Shown: positions 9,040 to 17,270 of the stretch, piece by piece
How positions within the stretch are numbered: the first letter of the stretch is position 1
Layout: the number at the start of each line of letters is the position of its first letter
DNA from: Candidatus Hodarchaeota archaeon
GTDB taxonomy: Archaea > Asgardarchaeota > Heimdallarchaeia > Hodarchaeales > Hodarchaeaceae
Reading direction: 5' to 3'
DNA: 52,783 nt
Assembly: GCA_029856365.1 (NCBI GenBank)
Contig: JAHQWW010000015.1
Location: forward strand, 1-52,783
The notes under the pieces: generated by a model
What the model saw: only the letters and a program-made list of their open reading frames with translations
The model's database searches: none
What the model was told of the DNA's origin: nothing
Made by a program: the position numbers and the translations under genes

Positions 9040-9066
9040 AAAAAATCAAAGAATAAGGAAAAGACC

Positions 9067-9858
9067 TTGACAAACATCAAATCTGATAGATCTGTTTTAC
9101 AACAAGATTTAAGCTCCGAAAAATTATTAAACTTGATGACAACAGTAGGACTTTCGCTATCTCAAGCACGGATATACCTAGAATTAATAAAAATTAAAGA
9201 ATCCACAGCTGGTGATCTTTGTAAAGCAACAGGAGTAAAGGATTCTAGAATTTATAATATATTAACCGAACTCGAACAGCTAGGGCTTATAATGGTTCAG
9301 ACCTCTACCCCAAAGCTTTATATGGTCGTACCTTTAGCTGAAGGACTTCATACTCTTCAAGAACGGTTAGAGAAGGATTTCAATCAAAGGAAGGCCACTA
9401 TTAAGGAGCTTAATCTTCGATTGACTCCTTTATTTGAATCCATTGTCTCAATTCCATCAGCTGTAGCGTTAATAGTTAAAGGTAAAAAGAATATCGTCAA
9501 TAAAATTCATTATGAGTTATCCAAAGTTGAGGAGGAGATTCTTATCCGTTTTCCTAATTACAAACTTTATTTTGAATTTGAACCTGTCTTACTAGATTTA
9601 CAAACTGCTGGAATACGGATAGATGCTGGATTATGTCAAATGTCACTTAAGCAATTACAAGAGGAATCAAATCGGATCCCTGAACTCCCGTTAACCATCT
9701 GCAAACAATGTTGTGATTGCTTTTATTTAATGATTGATCAAAACTATTTACTTTCTGTTTCTAACTGGCATTCAACTAATGTTTACGCCATTTGGACATC
9801 TGATACAAGTTTAATTAATATCACCTCCTTCTTTAGTAGCTCCAATGTGGTACAGTGA
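9067..9858 (+). CDS. TrmB-family transcription regulator
   Basis: A 263-residue protein with an N-terminal winged helix of TrmB type at about residues 18-90 (GLSLSQARIYLELI, TAGDLCKATGVKDSRIYNILTELEQLGL split over the two helices), a short coiled coil at about 100-120, and a C-terminal sensor-like region with a Cys cluster (CKQCCDC, about residues 212-218). The cysteines may sense metal or redox state, which would fit the divergent thioredoxin gene (inference). The TTG start is preceded by AAGGA with seven bases spacing. Confidence 0.82.
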   Translation: MTNIKSDRSVLQQDLSSEKLLNLMTTVGLSLSQARIYLELIKIKESTAGDLCKATGVKDSRIYNILTELEQLGLIMVQTSTPKLYMVVPLAEGLHTLQERLEKDFNQRKATIKELNLRLTPLFESIVSIPSAVALIVKGKKNIVNKIHYELSKVEEEILIRFPNYKLYFEFEPVLLDLQTAGIRIDAGLCQMSLKQLQEESNRIPELPLTICKQCCDCFYLMIDQNYLLSVSNWHSTNVYAIWTSDTSLINITSFFSSSNVVQ

Positions 9859-9871
9859 GGAGATCAGGGTA

Positions 9872-11527
9872 TTAACTTCTTGTCAGCTCTTGATAGATTG
9901 TTGCCTCATAGCTCTTCATTTTCTCTGCACGAAAAATATCGACTGGACTTGTTCCTACAGCTTGTTTTCTTCCTAATAGAATATCAACGACTGATTTTTG
10001 GGTATTTATATCGGGTGAATAAGCATTAATATAAGTATCAGCCCAAGGAAGATCATATAGAAGATATGGTGAACCAAATGATGTGATGATCATTCTTTCT
10101 CGATGGGTATTCATCATAAACCATAATTTACGCATGAATGTCCCTCCTATTCTGATTCTCCCCAGTCCCCAGATTGGAGTAAAAACGATATTTATTAAAA
10201 TGAATTCATACTGATTTAATTTATCAAAAAGAGGAAAAGTTTTCTCATCAAGTTCTGTTTTCGTTGTTATATCATATCCTTCGTTTTTAAGTAGCTCGTC
10301 GAATGAATCAACATTATTTTGGGGACTACTTCTAATGTGATAGGACAAAATCTTTGATCTTTTTTTAAGATTAAGCGGTATCAGGTTTTTATCATTTTTT
10401 ACCAATGTTACTGCTTTATCTGCAATTGTTTGACTTAGTTGTCTAAAGGCATTCAATTCATCTTTTTCAACTTTTTTTGGTTCTACATCTTTATACAGTC
10501 CTAATACCTCCTTTAAAGAAAGAACTCTCCTTACTGCATCATCAATACGTTTTATAAGGATTTTATTTTCTGCAAATGCCTTTTTTAGTATAGCAAAGTC
10601 TCTTTTCACCTCAGAAAACAATATCATGTCACATCCAGCATTAATCGTTTCAACCAGAATCTCTTCGATTGGTTTATAACTTGTTAAACCTGCCATCTCA
10701 ATTGCATCTGTAATGATTAGTCCATCAAAGCCCATTTTATTACGTAATAAATCAGTGACAAGTGCTTTACTCACTTGTGCTGGGATATTTGTTTCATTAT
10801 TATTTGTTTCAAATGCTGGAAGAGCAATGTGACCGATCATCACTGCCCACACCCCAAGATCTATTGCAGCCTGAAATGGTTTCCCACTAATCTTAATCCA
10901 ATCATCCTGTGATAATGGATTAACAACTGTACAGATATGTGGATCCCTATCGTCCAAACCATCACCAGGAAAATGCTTAATGGTAGCACATAGACCGTTT
11001 TCTTGCATGCCTTGAATCAAAGCACAAGATAATCGACTAATTTTGTCTGGATTATCACCAAGGCTTCTAGTATTGGTTATGGGATTATCTGGGTTTGCAT
11101 TAACATCAACAATTGGTCCAAAGGCCCAATGAACTCCATAAGATCGTCCTTCGAGAGCACTAGATCGCCCCATACCATAAGCAAGCGATTCATCATCAGT
11201 AGCGGATAGTGACATAAGATCAGGAAAAACTGTTGTACCCTGAATCATATTGCCTGGCCCATTCTCTAAATCTGATGAGATTATGACAGGCGTTTTAGAA
11301 TGTTGTTGAAGAAAAGTGATCGTTTTTGAGAAGTTTTCAGCAGTGCTAGGAAAAAGAAATACACCACCAACATCGATATCTAATAGAAGTTTCTTTATTT
11401 CGGAAGGAGACGTCATAGGATTGATGCTAGGGTGAAGTAATTGGCCAATTTTTTCCTCTAGTGTTAATGAATTAAGTTTATTTGTTACCCATTCAGAATA
11501 AAGGTTTAATGGCTTGAATTTCCTCAT
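9872..11527 (-). CDS. GH3 family glycosidase, NagZ-like beta-N-acetylhexosaminidase
   Basis: A glycoside hydrolase family 3 enzyme of 551 residues. The motif KHFPGDG (184-190) is followed by Asp195-Pro-His197, the Asp/His dyad that marks the NagZ-type N-acetylglucosaminidases. The nucleophile is Asp274 in IITDAIEMAG. The chain is longer than minimal NagZ (about 340) and carries a C-terminal alpha/beta sandwich domain from about residue 370. No signal peptide is visible, so it would act in the cytoplasm on imported or recycled amino-sugar glycosides. The ATG at 11527 has GAGGAAG six bases upstream. Confidence 0.88.
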   Translation of the reverse strand: MRKFKPLNLYSEWVTNKLNSLTLEEKIGQLLHPSINPMTSPSEIKKLLLDIDVGGVFLFPSTAENFSKTITFLQQHSKTPVIISSDLENGPGNMIQGTTVFPDLMSLSATDDESLAYGMGRSSALEGRSYGVHWAFGPIVDVNANPDNPITNTRSLGDNPDKISRLSCALIQGMQENGLCATIKHFPGDGLDDRDPHICTVVNPLSQDDWIKISGKPFQAAIDLGVWAVMIGHIALPAFETNNNETNIPAQVSKALVTDLLRNKMGFDGLIITDAIEMAGLTSYKPIEEILVETINAGCDMILFSEVKRDFAILKKAFAENKILIKRIDDAVRRVLSLKEVLGLYKDVEPKKVEKDELNAFRQLSQTIADKAVTLVKNDKNLIPLNLKKRSKILSYHIRSSPQNNVDSFDELLKNEGYDITTKTELDEKTFPLFDKLNQYEFILINIVFTPIWGLGRIRIGGTFMRKLWFMMNTHRERMIITSFGSPYLLYDLPWADTYINAYSPDINTQKSVVDILLGRKQAVGTSPVDIFRAEKMKSYEATIYQELTRS

Positions 11528-11690
11528 TTCTTTCTTCCTCAGAGTATTGGTACGTATTTTACATGTTTTGAAAAATATTTAGGTTTTCTTATGATTTATA
11601 ATGCAAACAAAAGGGAGTAATGATAGGATTAGATCCCCTACTCATCTCAAATATAGACTTTAAGGCGTTAAGAAAAAAAAGCAGATAAAA

Positions 11691-11700
11691 TATATATAAA
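11691..11700 (+). promoter_or_regulatory. TATA box
   Basis: TATATATAAA is preceded by a purine-rich stretch like a BRE (GCAGATAAAA). It sits 38 bases upstream of the TTG of the small membrane ORF at 11738, the expected archaeal spacing for a nearly leaderless transcript. Confidence 0.45.
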
Positions 11701-11737
11701 GAAAACTCATGTTAGTTTTGGCTGCTGAAATCTGAAC

Positions 11738-11956
11738 TTGAAAGAGGAATTTGTCTTGGGAGATCGAAGTATACTCCTAAGTGTTGTGGGCTATCTGTAT
11801 CTCCAACTTGTTTTCAATATAGTGATGTTACTGGCCTTTTATATTTTAGTGGAACATCCTTTTGTTAATCTTGATCCTGATATTGGGTCACCTAATATTT
11901 GGCTTATCAGCTTAAGCTTTTCTGTCACCCATATCGTTATTATTTATTCAGAATGA
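11738..11956 (+). CDS. small membrane protein (hypothetical)
   Basis: A 72-residue ORF with two strongly hydrophobic segments (about residues 12-37 and 52-68) and a charged N-terminus. It has no recognised family. The TATA box at 11691-11700 supports transcription. The start is TTG with no obvious ribosome-binding site; a nine-codon frame beginning at ATG 11709 lies just upstream. Moderate to low certainty. Confidence 0.4.
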   Translation: MKEEFVLGDRSILLSVVGYLYLQLVFNIVMLLAFYILVEHPFVNLDPDIGSPNIWLISLSFSVTHIVIIYSE

Positions 11957-12002
11957 AAACCATAGTTAAAAGATTCAGCTTGAATATTACTCAGCATATC
12001 TT

Positions 12003-12335
12003 TCATTTGATATCCTTTAACATCTGTTTCAGATTGGAAGCATAATCCCTAAAAGCTTCCGCCCCTTTAGGAGTTATCTCAACAACATTTAGTGGTCGCC
12101 ACAAAAATTTTTTTCGCATTATAACGTAACCTACTCCTTCTAGTTTTTTAATATGATGATCTAAATTACCAGGGGTGAGTTTTAACAGACGTTGGAGCTC
12201 AGTAAATCCAACTGTTTTATTAAGATACATTAAAAACATAATTGTGAAACGAGGTTGATCAGAAAAAACTTCTTTCTTAAGAATGATCTGCGAAGACTGG
12301 ATGACGTTACTTTCCATCCCCTTGTCATTAGCCAT
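12003..12335 (-). CDS. winged-helix transcription regulator
   Basis: A 110-residue DNA-binding protein of the compact MarR/ArsR-like type (HTH_34-like). The segment from about residue 25 reads as helix 1 (PRFTIMFLMYLN), helix 2 (FTELQRLLK), recognition helix (TPGNLDHHIKKLEGVGYV) and a beta wing (IMRKKFLWRPLNVVEITPKG), ending in a dimerisation helix. Its start codon overlaps the stop of the upstream membrane-protein gene (TAATG), so the two are translationally coupled. With the divergent ABC exporter this looks like a self-contained regulatory module, and the dyad at 13031-13065 is the likely operator. Confidence 0.82.
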   Translation of the reverse strand: MANDKGMESNVIQSSQIILKKEVFSDQPRFTIMFLMYLNKTVGFTELQRLLKLTPGNLDHHIKKLEGVGYVIMRKKFLWRPLNVVEITPKGAEAFRDYASNLKQMLKDIK

Positions 12336-12979
12336 TATTCATTCCCACTAAGGATGTCCGTCGCAATTGTAAACGAATAAAAACCACCAGCTAGAAAACT
12401 AACGGAGTAAATAATTACTGTTGCTATTCTTGCTAACTCAACATCAGTCATAACCAGTACTACTAATGGTATTGAAGATATTAATAATATTACTCCTACA
12501 ACAATAAGTTCTGGGAAGGTATCATGATATTTCTTTAAAATTAAAAATGAAATGATAATAGCAAACCCAGCAGCCCAGACTGTTGAGATCACTGATAGCG
12601 GTTCTGGAATAAAACTAAAAACAAAAATGAATGATATGAACCATACAAAAGCAATCATTATTCCGTGCATGCTGCTTTCTTTTGGGGATTCTGCAGTCTG
12701 ATCTTCTTTAGTTTTCAGTATTCTTGATGCTGAAATGAAGTTGTATATAGTAAATCCTATCCCGATAAGGATCATTATAGCTGAAACCAAAAGTGTAAAT
12801 GTTTCTACACTAATTTCAAGAAGAGCAGATAATGCTTGACGATTGAAATAGAATACTAACCCTATTGGTGTCAGGATCCCCCATATAATCAAAGTTTTAC
12901 CCCATGCTTTCCGAGCTAAGTAATTCGAATACCTTTCTATAATGAGAAGTGCCTCATTAACCTTTTGAATCTCTTCCAT
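12335..12979 (-). CDS. six-helix membrane protein, partner of the wHTH regulator
   Basis: A 214-residue integral membrane protein. After a short soluble N-terminal helix (EEIQKVNEALLIIERYSNYLA) come two hydrophobic hairpins, a charged cytoplasmic loop (KTKEDQTAESPKESS) and four more helices. The family is not named by me, but this gene order (multi-pass protein with N-terminal helix, overlapping wHTH gene, divergent ABC-2 transporter) recurs in archaea as a sensing or immunity-like module. I chose the ATG at 12979; a TTG four codons upstream is also possible. Confidence 0.75.
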   Translation of the reverse strand: MEEIQKVNEALLIIERYSNYLARKAWGKTLIIWGILTPIGLVFYFNRQALSALLEISVETFTLLVSAIMILIGIGFTIYNFISASRILKTKEDQTAESPKESSMHGIMIAFVWFISFIFVFSFIPEPLSVISTVWAAGFAIIISFLILKKYHDTFPELIVVGVILLISSIPLVVLVMTDVELARIATVIIYSVSFLAGGFYSFTIATDILSGNE

Positions 12980-13030
12980 AAATAACCACAATTCAGTAAA
13001 TCTTTCATTATCATTTAAGCGTTTAGCTTT

Positions 13031-13065
13031 TTCTGCATCACAGAACTTATTTCTGTAAAGCAGAA
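13031..13065. promoter_or_regulatory. 35-bp nested dyad, likely operator
   Basis: The half-sites TTCTGCATCACAGAA and TTCTGTAAAGCAGAA surround CTTAT; 13 of 15 positions are symmetric. An inner 6-bp palindrome (ACAGAA/TTCTGT) and an outer one (TTCTGC/GCAGAA) form two nested dyads. It lies 40 bp from the minus-strand module and just upstream of the TATA-like sequence of the ABC exporter, the position for a regulator site that could affect both directions. Confidence 0.6.
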
Positions 13066-13075
13066 ATTACTACTA

Positions 13076-13086
13076 TTTTATATTAA
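13076..13086 (+). promoter_or_regulatory. TATA box of the ABC exporter operon
   Basis: TTTTATATTAA lies 42 bases before the ATG at 13128, next to the dyad at 13031-13065. Confidence 0.45.
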
Positions 13087-13127
13087 TTGCTTCATCTTTC
13101 TATCCAGAATTATTAGGAAATGTAAAA

Positions 13128-14060
13128 ATGATGAAAGCGTTAAGAATACATGATTTACACAAAAAATATAATGATACAGAAGTTCTGAAAGGAGTATCAT
13201 TAAGTGTTAATCAAGGGGAAATGTACGCCCTCATGGGCCCAAATGGCTCCGGGAAAACGACATTAACATCTATTATTGCTTGCACCAATACACCTACGAG
13301 CGGGTTAATAGAAGTTTTTGGCTTTGATAGTGTTAAAGATGCCAAAAAAGTCAAAGAAGTGATTGGTTATGTTCCTCAAGAAAAATTCTCTAGTCCACTA
13401 ATGACTGGGGAAGAGAATTTACTCTATTTTTTTAGACTTCAAGGAATGTCTAAACAAGAAGCTCGAAAGATGAGTAAGGAATTACTACAGAGAATGGATC
13501 TAGCAAGAGATGCTAATAAAAGAGTTTCTCAATATAGCGGCGGTATGAGAAAAAAACTAGAAGTAGCAACTGCGCTCCTTCCTGGGGTTAGGCTTTTAAT
13601 CCTAGATGAACCAACAACAGGTCTTGATCCTTCTACTCGAAAAAAATTTCTGTCAAAAATTCAGGAGATAAGAAAAGAAGGAGTTACAGTTTTTTTTGTC
13701 ACCCATATTGGAGAAGATGCGGAAATAGCATCTAAAGTAGGGCTTATTGATAAAGGCATTTTGATGATTGAAGAAAAACCAGAGATTTTAAGAAAAAAAA
13801 CTGGATTATTACATGTCATAAGCATAGAAACATCAACAAAGAATGATCTAGTTTATAGAACACTTGAAAACACTATTAATAACGGTAAGTTAGTGGAAAC
13901 AAATAAGGGTTACAAGTTTTATTGTAAAGAACCTGAAGAAATTTTAGAGGTTATGATTAGAAATCTGGGGAAAATTGGGTGTAAAACTACACGTATTGAA
14001 ACAACAGTTCCTTCTTTAGAAGATGTGTTTTTCAAGCTCACAGAAAAAGAACTGAGGTAA
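13128..14060 (+). CDS. ABC-2 type transporter ATP-binding protein
   Basis: The 310-residue ATPase subunit of a drug- or lipid-type exporter. Walker A GPNGSGKTT (37-45), Q-loop Gln84 (YVPQE), signature YSGGMRKKLE (136-145), Walker B LLILDEPTTG (156-165) and switch His193 are all intact. The C-terminal extension after about residue 220 is typical of the DrrA/CcmA-like class. The permease gene follows after seven bases, so they form one operon. It is probably controlled by the divergent winged-helix regulator. Confidence 0.93.
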   Translation: MMKALRIHDLHKKYNDTEVLKGVSLSVNQGEMYALMGPNGSGKTTLTSIIACTNTPTSGLIEVFGFDSVKDAKKVKEVIGYVPQEKFSSPLMTGEENLLYFFRLQGMSKQEARKMSKELLQRMDLARDANKRVSQYSGGMRKKLEVATALLPGVRLLILDEPTTGLDPSTRKKFLSKIQEIRKEGVTVFFVTHIGEDAEIASKVGLIDKGILMIEEKPEILRKKTGLLHVISIETSTKNDLVYRTLENTINNGKLVETNKGYKFYCKEPEEILEVMIRNLGKIGCKTTRIETTVPSLEDVFFKLTEKELR

Positions 14061-14067
14061 TACCAAG

Positions 14068-14841
14068 ATGAACCCAATATTAGTGAGTATGAATAGAACT
14101 CTTAAAGAATATACAAGAAATAGGATGATAATTGTATCAACTCTGGCTGTACCTTTATTTTTTTTAATATTGCTACCTGTTACAATAATTGATATTCCTG
14201 ACGTATTATTGCCCCAGTTAAAAGGATTTATAACTTTAACAATGATAACTTTGTTGATAATGAGTGCAACTCAAGCAAATCTGGCTGGTTTCATAGCAGC
14301 TGATCGAGAAAGGGGATTATATAGAAAAATTATGTCAATGCCAGTTGCACTTTGGAAGGAATGTACTGGCAGAATATTGGCTGTAGGGATTTTCTCATTT
14401 GTTTCTATGATTTTATTAGTATTATTAGGCCTAATTTACGGAGCAAAGTTCGATTTTGAAGTAATAGAAATAATAATGTGCCTAGGATTTTTACTACTTA
14501 TAGGACTGGCTGGAGTAGGTACTGGCTTAATTATTGCCTCTTTCGTTAAGAATGAATCTGTGGCAACCCATATGGGAGTAGCCCTGACGCTGGTTATATT
14601 TTTTCTTGGTGGGATGGCTATCCCTTTTTCAGATCTCCCAAATTTAATTCAATTATTCGCCCAAGTCCATCCAGTATCTTCAGCAACAGCATCAATTGTC
14701 TATCTTCTAATAGATGAGAACTTTGTTGGCTATAATCCCTTAAATATAGGTCAAGTAATACTCACATCGTTATTATCATCAATATTATTCTTCATTGGAA
14801 TTATTCTCTACTCTAACTACTTTTGCAGAAGAAGATCATAG
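14068..14841 (+). CDS. ABC-2 type transporter permease
   Basis: A 257-residue protein with six predicted transmembrane helices in the ABC-2 pattern: an N-terminal helix after NRTLKEYTRNR, a cytoplasmic loop with AADRERGLYRKIMSMPV (the coupling region), three central helices, a short LGGMAIPFSDLP segment and a last helix ending in a basic tail (CRRRS). It pairs with the ATPase encoded immediately upstream. The substrate cannot be deduced. Confidence 0.9.
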   Translation: MNPILVSMNRTLKEYTRNRMIIVSTLAVPLFFLILLPVTIIDIPDVLLPQLKGFITLTMITLLIMSATQANLAGFIAADRERGLYRKIMSMPVALWKECTGRILAVGIFSFVSMILLVLLGLIYGAKFDFEVIEIIMCLGFLLLIGLAGVGTGLIIASFVKNESVATHMGVALTLVIFFLGGMAIPFSDLPNLIQLFAQVHPVSSATASIVYLLIDENFVGYNPLNIGQVILTSLLSSILFFIGIILYSNYFCRRRS

Positions 14842-14940
14842 TACATTTCTCAATAAATAAGGAAAAGAGTAAGTAATATTTAGTAGATAGCCTAAAATAT
14901 GAGGTATAGAAGTACTGAGTAAAGTCAAGAAGGAGGTGTC

Positions 14941-14979
14941 ATGAGGATCGTAAATTCACTACTTAATATTAGAGGTTAA
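14941..14979 (+). CDS. 12-residue peptide ORF with consensus ribosome-binding site
   Basis: AAGGAGGTG (near-perfect anti-16S match) ends two bases before ATG 14941, and the frame closes at TAA after 12 codons (MRIVNSLLNIRG). It lies about 100 bp downstream of the exporter permease. Chance occurrence of such a strong site in AT-rich DNA is low, but the spacing is short and no family is known. It may be a leader, a small peptide or a remnant. Confidence 0.25.
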   Translation: MRIVNSLLNIRG

Positions 14980-15100
14980 ATTAACCAAACATTTCATTCT
15001 TTTAATGCAAGTACAAAGATAATGATGTGCTGGAGGAGAAAGTTATTATAAATAAAAGATATTTTCGTAAGGATTTGTACTAAAGAAAATAATAATTCAA

Positions 15101-15979
15101 TTATTTTTTGAATGGATTTGGGATCAATACAGGAGTATTTTTTTTGTATTCCTCGTAATCATCTTGACCCCCCCACTTTTCATCAGCATGTTTCTCAAGT
15201 AAAGGAATACCACTTACCTTAGTCAAAAGTAATGTGACAAATACAGGAGATATTAATGTCATCCATCTCCAACCCTGAAGTGTAGGAAGTGCAATTATTG
15301 CGATACCTACCCAGATGAGAATCTCTCCAAAATAATTAGGATGTCGTGATATTGACCATAATCCTGTATTAATAAACTTACCTTTATTTTCTGGAATAGA
15401 TCTGAATTTACTCTTCTGATAATCTGCAAAAGCTTCAAATCCAAAGCCTAGGATCCAAATCATAAGACCAATTAAACCAATCATGCCAAATTCCACTCTC
15501 TGTTCTACTGTTATCGCTGCTAATGCAGCTGCTAATGTAAAACTGACCCATAGACCTTGGAGAGTCCAAGTCAGCAGAAAACGTGGACCAGATTGTTTGA
15601 TCTCCTTGAAGCGTTTGTCTTCACCCTCTTTCAGAATCCTCCTAAACAAGAAAGTACCAAGACGAATCGCCCAGATCAAGACCAATACCATCAGTAAAAT
15701 AGATCGTATATCGATTTCGGGACTCAAAACAACTGATAAAATTATTACAGTAATGTAAGTTAAAGAGCCAGTCAGATCAAAGAATTTCTCTGTACTTTTG
15801 ATATAAGCAGGTATGAAAGCAATCCCTTGAATTATAAAGGCAATAGCTACCCCAAATGCAAATAATGGTATTCCACCCAGAACGATCACGCCTCCTTGGC
15901 TTCCTGCGAGTGCAAGACATGTGGCAATAAATAAAATTATGGGTATAGCAACCAACGGCTGGATATCATTCTCATTCAT
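15101..15979 (-). CDS. DUF1295 membrane protein, steroid-reductase/ICMT-like
   Basis: A 292-residue multi-pass membrane enzyme of the DUF1295 family, related in fold to steroid 5-alpha-reductases and isoprenylcysteine methyltransferases. Eight to ten hydrophobic helices are visible. The C-terminal signature GLWSISRHPNYFGEIL, followed by a WGGQDDYEEYKKNTP tail, is the family's conserved cofactor-site region. It probably acts on a lipid or isoprenoid, but the reaction is unknown. The ATG at 15979 is preferred because AGGATG lies seven bases upstream. It neighbours the truncated acyltransferase gene on the same strand. Confidence 0.88.
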   Translation of the reverse strand: MNENDIQPLVAIPIILFIATCLALAGSQGGVIVLGGIPLFAFGVAIAFIIQGIAFIPAYIKSTEKFFDLTGSLTYITVIILSVVLSPEIDIRSILLMVLVLIWAIRLGTFLFRRILKEGEDKRFKEIKQSGPRFLLTWTLQGLWVSFTLAAALAAITVEQRVEFGMIGLIGLMIWILGFGFEAFADYQKSKFRSIPENKGKFINTGLWSISRHPNYFGEILIWVGIAIIALPTLQGWRWMTLISPVFVTLLLTKVSGIPLLEKHADEKWGGQDDYEEYKKNTPVLIPNPFKK

Positions 15980-16027
15980 TTTCAATCATCCTTTGTTGCA
16001 GAATTATTATAGCAGTTCTCTTTTTTC

Positions 16028-16633
16028 TCATATATTTTGGGATTCTAGATAGCTTTTCAGTTGGCTATCAGGAACACTGACTAATATCTTTTGAATATTC
16101 CTGGTTTTCTTGATTGTGTCCTCCGTTATAATCTCTGGATTAATGGGCGATCGTAAGTGATACTCAAGAAATTGGAAAAAATATTTTTCTGTTAAGATCA
16201 AGAGATCTCGTATGTTACACATGATTTGATTAACAATCTTTCGAGCAGTGATATAAAACTCTTCATTTTCTATCCACCCCTTCCTTTTGGAATATTGTTG
16301 GAAAGTCATTACTTTTCCGAAAACAATCTTCACTTTAGCCCTATATTTGGGAATCCTTTGCCCTTCTCCTAATGCCTCTGCTGATCCCTTTATATAGACA
16401 GGGATAACCGGGGCAGCTCCATTCATAAGTAGAATTAGACGGCCAACGCCTGTCCTCCCTTCTTTATGTAACTTCATATAATTTTCAAGGGTACTTCGAG
16501 CTCTACGACCCCCTTGTGGGCTTATATATAAAGCTAAACCTGCTTTCAAAGATTGCAATGCATTTTCCAATGCTGGTTCTGGATTTTCTGGATAAACAGG
16601 AAAAGCGCCAAAATAATGTAACAACATTTCCAA
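16028..16633 (-). pseudogene. PlsC-like acyltransferase, N-terminally truncated
   Basis: The 201 residues cover the second half of a 1-acyl-glycerol-3-phosphate acyltransferase domain. FGAFPVYP, the glycerophosphate-binding motif as SPQGGRRAR, and VIPVYIKGS in the order expected for PlsC are present. The catalytic HX4D motif, which should lie roughly 50-60 residues before FGAFPV, is absent. The frame starts at TTG 16633 with a TAG two codons upstream. A neighbouring frame over about 16636-16710 encodes KGEFILESALNI, which could be the preceding segment, suggesting a frameshift; even so no HX4D was found further upstream. Likely a gene remnant, or a non-catalytic paralogue. Confidence 0.6.
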
Positions 16634-16947
16634 TAGCTATATCCTGAACGTATTCTATATTCAAAGCAGATTCTAGTATGAACTCCCCTTTAATAACATT
16701 TCAGCAAAGTGTTTTTAAATTACATGTCCAAAATACTGGTAAAGATAATGAAGACTGAAAAGATTAAAGTATTGTTCCTTTCACTTCTATTAACGGGGTT
16801 GATTAGTTGGGGATTCTAACAAGAACTTCACTATACGTGACAATAAATTTTTAGCTAAAGTAATCATCCGTATTCTTACGCTAATTTTGATTATTTAAAG
16901 CCTCATCTGGGATTACTATCAGAAGTCAACATGAGTCTTTAGGCGAA
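16634..16947. other. 314-bp intergenic region, possible PlsC remnant
   Basis: The part nearest the acyltransferase gene (16636-16710, minus strand) may be out-of-frame residue of that gene. The rest is AT-rich with no ORF or clear structure and must hold the promoter of the Cys-protein/Hef-like operon. Confidence 0.4.
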
Positions 16948-16953
16948 GTGCAA

Positions 16954-17262
16954 ATGACTAGTAATCCTGAAATTCCTGTTACAAATCTCCCGTTTCTTGA
17001 TGAAATTTTTTTAAACAGTCCTTTATGCCAAATCTGTGAATATGCAAGTATTTTTGGGGGAGTTTGCTCACTTCTGCTAAATCGAAGGATTCCAGTGAAT
17101 TTAATTGTCAAAAACTCTCAAATTGTGAGCTGCTCTGCACATCGTAACTGGATTCAAACTATAGGAGAACTTGGGGAATCTAGTCATTGGAATGAATTTA
17201 ATGAATGTGATGATGAGGACGAAATATCTAAACTAGATCAGGGTCAAGATCCATCAGGATAG
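16954..17262 (+). CDS. small cysteine-rich protein upstream of the Hef-like gene
   Basis: A 102-residue protein, not recognised. A central CQIC pair, a third Cys 11 residues later (FGGVC) and another in VSCSAH suggest a single zinc or Fe-S site with a Cys3-4/His set. The C-terminal third is acidic (ECDDEDEISKLDQ). The ATG at 16954 is preferred over a GTG two codons upstream. Its stop is eight bases before the ATG of the Hef-like gene, so the two are co-transcribed and may form a complex (inference). Confidence 0.6.
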   Translation: MTSNPEIPVTNLPFLDEIFLNSPLCQICEYASIFGGVCSLLLNRRIPVNLIVKNSQIVSCSAHRNWIQTIGELGESSHWNEFNECDDEDEISKLDQGQDPSG

Positions 17263-17270
17263 TTAATTTG

